Shown: positions 8,088 through 13,609 of the stretch, in pieces
Layout: each line of letters opens with the position of its first letter
Position numbering within the stretch: position 1 is the stretch's first letter
Origin: JBDKJS01 sp039806065
Lineage (GTDB): Bacteria > Bacteroidota > Bacteroidia > AKYH767-A > 2013-40CM-41-45
Direction: 5' to 3'
Length of the DNA stretch: 13,609 nucleotides
NCBI GenBank assembly: GCA_039806065.1
Contig: JBDKJS010000076.1
Span: 1 to 13,609 of the forward strand
Program-made: the position numbers and the translations under genes
The notes under the pieces: generated by a model
Told to the model about the DNA's origin: nothing
Seen by the model: the letters and a program-made list of their open reading frames with translations, nothing else
Database searches by the model: none

Positions 8088-9092
8088 ATGGATTTGATCA
8101 ACAAAAGCAATTTATTAAGGTTTATCAATGGCGGCAGCTTTTCCAATGTTGATATGATGCTATCATTAATAGCAGATAATATTACCTATAGAAAAAATTA
8201 CAAAAAAATATTCCAAGGAATTTCACCTGAATCACCAGTAGCAAATGGAAAATTAGTTAACCTTTCGATCAATAAATACAAAGGTAAAAATCCACTAATA
8301 CAAAGTTTGACTGTTGAAATAGAAAAATTGCCTACACAATTTCTTACGGGCGTATATGTACATGGAAGTGTCGGTACATATGAAGAAGTAAATTACAGCG
8401 ACCTTGATGCACTCATTATAATCAATGACATAAAACCAATAGATAAAAAATTATTCTATCAACTATTAAAAGGACTGAGTAAAGCGAGAAAATGGATGTA
8501 CAAAATGGATCCGTTGCAACACCATGGATGGTTTGTATTGCTCCAATCGGAATTAAAAAACTATCCACAACACTACTTCCCCTATGAGCTATTTGAATAT
8601 GCCAAAAGTTTAGGAAATTATAGTCAACAAACGCTAGAAATTTGTTTTGACAATAGTAAGGTAAATTATCAAATGGCAATTGAAAAACTCTTAAGCTCAC
8701 TCATAGTTCGAATTAAAAACAATTACCGGCCCACCGGAATGTATGCCTTCAAAAATTTGCTAAGCGAAATAATGCTACTTCCTGCTTTTTACTGCCAGGC
8801 AAAATATAAGAGGGGATTCTTTAAAGCTGAAACATTTGACCTGGCAAAAAAAGATTTTGATAGTAATCTTTGGTCTGCAATAGAGCTAGCAACAAATATT
8901 AGAGCCCAATGGCAGCAAAATGATTTTCCTAGCTGGATGCTTTATAGCAAACCTTTTTATCGACAAAGAATGAAATACTACGACCTTCCTCTCCCTACTG
9001 CTATATCGAATAGTAGCAATGAAATATTTTATCAAAGTATTTTAGTACTATGCGAAGCTATGCAAGAAAAAATTTTAGCATTTGAAAGATGA
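8088..9092 (+). CDS. Pol beta-type nucleotidyltransferase-domain protein, unknown substrate
   Basis: I do not recognise a named homologue for this 334-residue protein. Its clearest feature is VHGSVGTYEEVNYSDLDALI, which fits the hG[GS]-x(9-13)-DhD pattern of DNA polymerase beta-type nucleotidyltransferases. Here G93-S94 form the loop and D105 and D107 the metal-binding pair, flanked by the beta-strands expected. The stretch MDPLQHHGWFVLL (~140-152) may be the strand that supplies further active-site residues, but I cannot identify the third carboxylate with confidence. The C-terminal ~190 residues look helical and aromatic-rich, with no signal peptide or clear membrane helix. The family moves NMP to small molecules or proteins; aminoglycoside nucleotidyltransferases belong to it, and LicD proteins share the fold. 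The gene starts 2 bases after the glycosyltransferase and its stop overlaps the next start (ATGA). Domain call is good; function is unknown. Confidence 0.72.
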   Translation: MDLINKSNLLRFINGGSFSNVDMMLSLIADNITYRKNYKKIFQGISPESPVANGKLVNLSINKYKGKNPLIQSLTVEIEKLPTQFLTGVYVHGSVGTYEEVNYSDLDALIIINDIKPIDKKLFYQLLKGLSKARKWMYKMDPLQHHGWFVLLQSELKNYPQHYFPYELFEYAKSLGNYSQQTLEICFDNSKVNYQMAIEKLLSSLIVRIKNNYRPTGMYAFKNLLSEIMLLPAFYCQAKYKRGFFKAETFDLAKKDFDSNLWSAIELATNIRAQWQQNDFPSWMLYSKPFYRQRMKYYDLPLPTAISNSSNEIFYQSILVLCEAMQEKILAFER

Positions 9093-10054
9093 GATTAATT
9101 GAATTCCCAAAGTTTTATAGCCGAGATTTTTATGAATCTTCCGTTGCGTTAATGGTTGATCGTTTGAAAAAATTTGACTCAGTAGTTGCAGTTTATCAAA
9201 TAGGAAGCGTATCTGTGCCGGGTATTTCAGACCTAGATATGGTTGTTGTATTTGAGGATGGAAAAAATTGTAATTTTAATCCGCTGTCAGTACTGAGTGA
9301 AAGCGAACGCTATCTTTTTATCCATTCATTATTTGGAATCAATAAATCGCATTTTGCCCACTTGAATAATTATCAGCTTCAAATTAATTACAACCTTTGT
9401 TATGGAGCTGCTATTGATTGGAATGAAAATAGATTATCAGAGGCTGATGCGGAACTATTAAAAACGCAAATAGCCTTAGAATACCTTGTTAAAAACTACA
9501 TTACATCAGAAGTTCAAAGCATAAACAAGCTCATAAAAGTACGCAGTCTGTTATTAGAGGTAAATGCCTTAAAATATGACTTTCAGCTTCTCAATATTAC
9601 AACTCACCCATTGCTCAGCTTGGTCAATGAACTTATAGAATGGAGAAAAACATGGTTTGAATCAAATCCTAGTAAAATTGAAATTAAAAATTGGGTTACT
9701 AATTATTTTGCAGAACTTAAAGATTTTATAATCGCCATTCTTAATGATCATTCTCTCTTTAATGACACTCACCTACCAATTAAATTTTCCAATGCTATCA
9801 AAGTTCATACTGGCAATTCGATCAAATTTAAATTTAGTGGCCTTTCGCCTTTCTATATTCCAGGTGTAAATGAAAAATTAATTTACAAAGCCTTTCAAAA
9901 ATTTAATAAATACGAGTTTCAAATTCCACTTCAAAAAGTTGAACGAGATGATATTATTAAAAGTAGATTTCAATTTTTAAGATTACTTCAAGCAGATGCA
10001 GCAAGGCATTTTCCATATTTTCAACCATTGACTTCTGTAATGCCTCTTTATTGA
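9089..10054 (+). CDS. Second pol beta-type nucleotidyltransferase-like protein, unknown substrate
   Basis: This 321-residue protein, of similar length to its upstream neighbour, also carries a nucleotidyltransferase signature: VYQIGSVSVPGISDLDMVVV, with G39-S40 and the acidic pair D48/D50. The spacer between GS and DxD is 7 residues, shorter than the 10 in the upstream protein. A third carboxylate is not evident (the next strand region reads around NNYQLQINYNL and YGAAIDW), so it may be catalytically altered or inactive. The rest appears helical, then basic and aromatic toward the C-terminus (RFQFLRLLQADAARHFPYF). No membrane segment is seen. The start ATG overlaps the previous stop, so the two are probably made together, and the shared layout suggests divergent paralogues that could form a heteromer. 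Apart from the motif region the two sequences look weakly related. Function is unknown. Confidence 0.65.
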   Translation: MRLIEFPKFYSRDFYESSVALMVDRLKKFDSVVAVYQIGSVSVPGISDLDMVVVFEDGKNCNFNPLSVLSESERYLFIHSLFGINKSHFAHLNNYQLQINYNLCYGAAIDWNENRLSEADAELLKTQIALEYLVKNYITSEVQSINKLIKVRSLLLEVNALKYDFQLLNITTHPLLSLVNELIEWRKTWFESNPSKIEIKNWVTNYFAELKDFIIAILNDHSLFNDTHLPIKFSNAIKVHTGNSIKFKFSGLSPFYIPGVNEKLIYKAFQKFNKYEFQIPLQKVERDDIIKSRFQFLRLLQADAARHFPYFQPLTSVMPLY

Positions 10055-10059
10055 TTAGT

Positions 10060-11565
10060 ATGAATCAAGACTTAACAATAGCAGTAATAATTGATGGTGA
10101 AGGAGTATGGAATTTCTGGAAGAAGTCTTTTCACAAGTTTACAGGATCCGAAAACTATGGAAAATTAGTTTATAGTATCTCAAAAGTTAATGGAACTGAA
10201 AAGTATGGTAAATTTTTTTCAAAAATTGGTATCTCATTTTTCAATAAAATACCCGTAGAAAACATTCTTGAAATAGGAAAATGGTCAGCTTCAAAAATAA
10301 ATATTCACGATTATAATTATATACTTTTTACTGGATCAAGTTTAGAAAAGATTAAAGCACTGAGCCTTGAAAGTGCAAAGCCCGTAATCTTTTTTGCATT
10401 CATAAATAATCAAAAAATTATTTCACCTGAGCTAGCATTTTATAAAAGCAAAAAATATTTATGTGCCGCATTACTTATTTATTACAAAAATCAATTTAGA
10501 GTTGTCGAAAGCGGAAAATATAGATGGTACAGGCATAAGCTCAAAAAAACCTATCAACTTTTAGCTGAAGATGCAAGTAATTGGTTGAAAAAAGTGAGGC
10601 TCATTGAGGATTTTACCAAACTAGAAGTAATTGCTTGTAATCAAAGTAATTTAGGCATTGATTTAATAAGTAAAATACAATTTAGACTGCGGTATGTTTT
10701 TTACAAGATTGATCACTTCATTAAATTACTATTTACTAGAGAAGAATGGAATACCGCCATTGTAAATAAACCCATTTCTGATTTTATTAAGGATCCATCA
10801 TTGCCAATTCAGCAATGGCTCACCAAACCTCACAACGGAATTAAGGCTGATCCTTTTCTAATGCAATCAAAAGGTAAAACCATCGTGTATTATGAATCAC
10901 TTTCATTTAATGATACCAAAGGTTCTATCACAAAATTTGAAAACAATATTGAATCGAATTTTTTAGTTCTCGCTCACCATTTATCTTATCCCTATATTGT
11001 AAGTCATTATGATAAAACCTATTTAATTCCAGAAAATAGTGATTCAAATAAATTAGTTGCCTATATACTTAGCGATGATGGTGCAAGTATTGTTGATCAA
11101 ATTACCTTGATTGAAGGAATGGCGGTAGTAGATGGATCAATCATACACTATAACGACAAATGGTGGCTTTTCTGTACGCTTAAAAATGATCAGCCAGATA
11201 TGAAGTTACATATATTTTATGCTGAACAATTCCGAGGGCCATACTTGCCTCATAAGATGAACCCAGTATTGACAGATATTAGTGGAGCAAGACCAGGCGG
11301 AAGCATGTTTATAAAAGAAAATAAGTTATACCGCCCTGCCCAAGACTCGAGTTACAGTTATGGTGATCAAATTAAAATAAAACAGGTTGTAAAAATTACT
11401 CCCACTGAATTTGAGGAGCGTACCATTAATAGTATTACGCCCAAAATTTTAAATCAATATCGCACCGGATTGCATACCTTGAGTGGGAATGAAAACCTTA
11501 GTGTTATTGATGCCAAGAGAATAGTTTGGCGAATCAACAAAGAAATTTTTGGAAAAAGAGATTAA
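10060..11565 (+). CDS. GH43-like beta-propeller (GINT1 N-terminal type) protein with degenerate formyltransferase-like N-terminus
   Basis: The 501-residue protein is read from the ATG at 10060; a TTG nine bases earlier in frame (10051) would overlap the previous gene but seems less likely. Residues ~240-495 contain blade-like repeats typical of the GH43-like propeller found at the N-terminus of plant GINT1: IKADPFLM (D264), SYP...YLIPE (309-325), VVDGSII..KWWLF, GARPGGSMF (R411) and LYRPAQD (423-429). The first ~180 residues follow, weakly, the formyltransferase-like N-terminal half of some bacterial members (strands around TIAVIIDGEG, then ESGKYRWYRHKLKKTY and EDASNWLKKVRLI). The Asn/His/HPS-type catalytic elements of true formyltransferases are not visible. 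In plant GINT1 the transferase activity resides in a separate GT64 domain, absent here, so the propeller may bind or act on glycan. Gene stop overlaps the convergent GNAT stop. Confidence 0.7.
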   Translation: MNQDLTIAVIIDGEGVWNFWKKSFHKFTGSENYGKLVYSISKVNGTEKYGKFFSKIGISFFNKIPVENILEIGKWSASKINIHDYNYILFTGSSLEKIKALSLESAKPVIFFAFINNQKIISPELAFYKSKKYLCAALLIYYKNQFRVVESGKYRWYRHKLKKTYQLLAEDASNWLKKVRLIEDFTKLEVIACNQSNLGIDLISKIQFRLRYVFYKIDHFIKLLFTREEWNTAIVNKPISDFIKDPSLPIQQWLTKPHNGIKADPFLMQSKGKTIVYYESLSFNDTKGSITKFENNIESNFLVLAHHLSYPYIVSHYDKTYLIPENSDSNKLVAYILSDDGASIVDQITLIEGMAVVDGSIIHYNDKWWLFCTLKNDQPDMKLHIFYAEQFRGPYLPHKMNPVLTDISGARPGGSMFIKENKLYRPAQDSSYSYGDQIKIKQVVKITPTEFEERTINSITPKILNQYRTGLHTLSGNENLSVIDAKRIVWRINKEIFGKRD

Positions 11566-12503
11566 AACGTATCGTAATCGGCACCGGTAAATTTAATTTT
11601 TTTAAAATCTACTCCACTATTGAAATCCCAATAAAGTATGGCTAACCCTTCGATGAACTGATAATTTAATTCGGTCATTAATAGATCATAATAAGATCCG
11701 GGTGAAACATTGAACACAATATCTACAATTCCATATTTAGCTGCTATAGATTTAAGATTGGCTATTACCTTTATAAAATTTTCTCTTGTCGTTCGTTCCA
11801 TATCACCTATTATAAGCACATGTTCCATTTTCAACCAAACTTTCACTCCATGAATTTCAATCACTACACAGCCTGTATAAGCTTTATAGTTTATAAAATT
11901 TTGATCTCGAGTTACGCCATATACACCTTCCTCACAAACGGAGTTTTTAAAAGTAACATTGGATATTGCTCTCTTACTAATTTGCTTGGCGGCAAAACGC
12001 ATATAATGGTCTTTTAAACCTAACTTTTTAAGTACCTTAGATACTGGCAAAGCTTTCACTTTAATCCTGTAACTTTTCATAGTATCAAAATGGTCAAAGT
12101 TCATTTTTCTCACCAACCCATGATAAGACAATTCATTTGGGAAACCGAAAATAAACTTTGCACCTTCGTCCCGAGTTAGATCATGCACAGCCTTACCTAA
12201 TAACGGAAAGAGCCCCTTCCCTCTGTGATCAGTATGAGTCATTGCCACGCAACTTTGAGCGGCCAAAATTTTTTTCCCTTCATATTCAATCACATAAGGA
12301 ATAGTATTATAGTAGGCAGCCACAGTACCATCCTTAGCTACGGCAATGAAAGCAAAAGTATCTTTCCCCATAGCGTTACAGAAAAATTTACGTTCGATAA
12401 AATCTTGAGTGAGATTTATATTAAATGCATTTTTATAGAGGGCCCCAAGTTTGTAAATATTATCAGCTTTTACTCTTTCTAAAGTATATTCACTTTTATC
12501 CAT
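11562..12503 (-). CDS. GNAT-family N-acyltransferase
   Basis: This 313-residue protein on the opposite strand has the GNAT acyl-CoA-binding motif A as HRGKGLFPLLG (93-103, the R/Q-x-x-G-x-G/A pattern), preceded by a VAMTHTDH strand. FGFPNELSYHG (119-129) follows, a motif common in GNATs of polysaccharide loci. The C-terminal ~120 residues look like a second mixed alpha/beta domain (around IVDIVFNVSPGSYY), consistent with the longer, two-domain Acetyltransf_9-like members. Known family role: acyl transfer from CoA to an amine. The acceptor here could be an amino sugar of the polymer, but a protein or small molecule is possible. It lies convergent to the propeller gene (stops overlap) and divergent from the last glycosyltransferase, so it is not part of the main operon; a candidate promoter lies just upstream. 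The ATG start is supported by family-like N-terminal content. Confidence 0.83.
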   Translation of the reverse strand: MDKSEYTLERVKADNIYKLGALYKNAFNINLTQDFIERKFFCNAMGKDTFAFIAVAKDGTVAAYYNTIPYVIEYEGKKILAAQSCVAMTHTDHRGKGLFPLLGKAVHDLTRDEGAKFIFGFPNELSYHGLVRKMNFDHFDTMKSYRIKVKALPVSKVLKKLGLKDHYMRFAAKQISKRAISNVTFKNSVCEEGVYGVTRDQNFINYKAYTGCVVIEIHGVKVWLKMEHVLIIGDMERTTRENFIKVIANLKSIAAKYGIVDIVFNVSPGSYYDLLMTELNYQFIEGLAILYWDFNSGVDFKKIKFTGADYDTF

Positions 12504-12535
12504 GTATTAAGATCTTTATTATGAAACTATTTGAA

Positions 12536-12569
12536 CAAATATAAATAAAACAAATTTGTTTCGCCCAAA
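12536..12569 (-). promoter_or_regulatory. Candidate Bacteroidetes-type promoter for the GNAT gene
   Basis: Read on the - strand, 12543-12536 is TATATTTG, an exact match to the -7 pattern TAnnTTTG. TTTG at 12569-12566 could be the -33 box, with a 22-base spacer that is at the long end of the usual range. Transcription would begin near 12530, giving a leader of about 25-30 bases before the ATG at 12503. The region is very AT-rich, so a chance match is possible. Confidence 0.4.
12548..12561. repeat. 14-base perfect palindrome in the divergent intergenic region
   Basis: AAACAAATTTGTTT is its own reverse complement. It lies between the two boxes of the candidate GNAT promoter and 10 bases before the likely start of the right-hand glycosyltransferase gene, a position suited to an operator. 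A second, imperfect inverted repeat (ATTTG-AA-CAAAT) lies at 12529-12540. AT-rich DNA yields such palindromes by chance, so a regulatory role is only a possibility. Confidence 0.35.
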
Positions 12570-12571
12570 TT

Positions 12572-13609
12572 TTGATTAACCTACTCATACTTCCCTCCTT
12601 ATTCCCAACATCAAAGGCCGATATCAAGGGTATATTCACCCTTGACTATGCTTGGTGTGTGTTGCCGTATTGCAATGTATCGGTATTTACCTTAGAATTT
12701 TCCAATCAATCAAGGCCACCCTCAATAGAAACCTGGAACGGTGTTAAGATCCACCGCCATTACATTACCGGAAACAAGGGCAGCAATCCCATTTCGAAAG
12801 CTTTAGCTTATCAACGGTGGTTTAAGATTGGTGCTAGTATTATAGCTAAGGAGTTTTCTGGAATTGATTTAATACATGTGCACGGTTCGCCATTGTATGG
12901 GAATATGGCCAGGCGGGTTTTTTTATCAAAAAAAATTCCATATTTAATCACAGAACATACCGGACCCTTTACAAAAATATCAGGCAATCTGTTGAATCGC
13001 CTTTTTGCGCAAAAAGCATGGAAAAATGCATCAAAACTACTTACCGTCAGCCAAGATCTGGCCCAGCAAATCCTAAACTCTGGGATGAAACCTCCTCCAT
13101 TAGAGGTCTCCTTTAATCCGGTTGATACTCGTACATTTGCATTCGCCAAAAAAAATAGCCCTTCGGCACCGCATACCTTTACATTTGCCGGACGATTAGA
13201 AGCTTATAAGGGAGGACTTAAAACGGTTAAGGCATTCGAAAAAAGTGGTTTGAAAGGTGCAGGTTGGCAATTAAATATCATTGGTGATGGACCAGAGAGG
13301 CAAGTTATTGAAGAATTTATTGCCAACCATAAATTAGAAGACCGGGTAAAAATGTTAGGCTCGATGACGAAAAAGGAGATGGCAGAAATTTATAATAGGA
13401 GCGATGTATTTGTGTTTCCTAGCGAACATGAAACCTTTGGGTTAGTAATTGCAGAAGCAATGAGCTGCGGGCTTCCAGCCATTGTAGGAAATGAAACAGC
13501 CCCAAAAGAAATAATAGCCCCGGGGACTGGTATTACAGTATCACCATTCTCCATTGACGAAATAAGTAAAGCAATGATTGATATGAGCAAGAGCTTTCAC
13601 GAATATGAT
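12572..13609 (+). CDS. Glycosyltransferase family 4, 3' end outside window
   Basis: The frame stays open from the stop at 12542 to the right edge, so the gene is truncated by the window; 346 codons are visible. No ATG lies near the expected N-terminus. TTG at 12572 gives (M)INLLILPSLFPTSK, the usual first strand and loop of GT4 enzymes, so I chose it; the first in-frame ATG (12905) would remove a third of the protein. Seen further on: LIHVHGSP, EHTGPF (128-133), a TFAGRLEAYKG loop that opens the C-terminal Rossmann half, NIIGDGPER, and the E-x7-E motif in EHETFGLVIAEAM (E287, E295) followed by SCGLPAIVGNE. Known role: transfer from an NDP-sugar to a glycan or lipid acceptor; specificity unknown. 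The gene is divergent from the GNAT. Its GC content looks higher (40-47% in three lines counted) than that of the propeller gene. Confidence 0.85.
   Translation, partial: MINLLILPSLFPTSKADIKGIFTLDYAWCVLPYCNVSVFTLEFSNQSRPPSIETWNGVKIHRHYITGNKGSNPISKALAYQRWFKIGASIIAKEFSGIDLIHVHGSPLYGNMARRVFLSKKIPYLITEHTGPFTKISGNLLNRLFAQKAWKNASKLLTVSQDLAQQILNSGMKPPPLEVSFNPVDTRTFAFAKKNSPSAPHTFTFAGRLEAYKGGLKTVKAFEKSGLKGAGWQLNIIGDGPERQVIEEFIANHKLEDRVKMLGSMTKKEMAEIYNRSDVFVFPSEHETFGLVIAEAMSCGLPAIVGNETAPKEIIAPGTGITVSPFSIDEISKAMIDMSKSFHEYD

Noticed and set aside
10051..10059. TTG at 10051 as the start of the propeller gene
   Set aside because: An in-frame ATG at 10060 gives the same domain content with a more usual codon, and the first three residues add nothing recognisable.
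11820..12482. Short + strand open frames (11820-12017 and 12225-12482)
   Set aside because: They are antisense to the GNAT gene, whose HRGKGLF motif shows which strand is coding.
12811..13149. 112-codon open frame on the - strand at the right end
   Set aside because: It is antisense to the glycosyltransferase reading frame, which carries GT4 motifs through the same region.

Overview
The window is a surface-polysaccharide (exopolysaccharide or capsule) biosynthesis locus, most likely from a member of the Bacteroidota. The base composition is AT-rich (about 35% GC in lines I counted), and Shine-Dalgarno sequences are absent or weak before nearly all starts. The Wza-type export protein ends in a C-terminal membrane helix, the Wzc-type kinase has a Tyr-Gly tail, and the one promoter-like site matches the Bacteroidetes TTTG/TAnnTTTG pattern. 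The genus cannot be read from the sequence.

Layout, + strand, positions 1-11565: ten co-directional genes with gaps of -17 to +59 bases form one apparent operon. In order they are: (1) the 3' part of a Wza-like outer-membrane export protein; (2) a Wzc-like chain-length regulator and tyrosine kinase; (3) a Wzx-like flippase; (4) a class I SAM methyltransferase; (5) a NeuD/PglD/PerB-type hexapeptide acyltransferase; (6) a GDP-perosamine-synthase-like DegT aminotransferase; (7) a GT4 glycosyltransferase; (8, 9) two consecutive proteins carrying the DNA polymerase beta-type nucleotidyltransferase motif; (10) a large protein with a GH43-like/GINT1-type beta-propeller behind a degenerate formyltransferase-like N-terminal region. 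Gene 10 meets a convergent GNAT acyltransferase gene (11, - strand, 11562-12503) with overlapping stop codons. Past a 68-base divergent gap, a second GT4 glycosyltransferase (12) starts, probably at a TTG codon, and runs off the right edge. No stretch longer than 300 bases lacks a gene.

How they fit together: genes 5 and 6 probably make an N-acylated 4-amino-4,6-dideoxy sugar nucleotide. The 4,6-dehydratase that would supply the keto sugar is not in the window. The glycosyltransferases assemble a repeat unit, Wzx flips it, and Wzc/Wza control polymerisation and export. The methyltransferase and the GNAT probably decorate sugars. No Wzy polymerase, no initiating phosphoglycosyl transferase and no Wzb phosphatase is visible here.

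The least explained part is 8088-11565: two tandem nucleotidyltransferase-motif proteins, translationally coupled by an ATGA overlap, followed five bases later by the propeller protein. None of the three is a standard enzyme of Wzx/Wzy polysaccharide synthesis. I regard this as the best candidate for an undescribed glycan-modifying module; its substrate and reaction are unknown.
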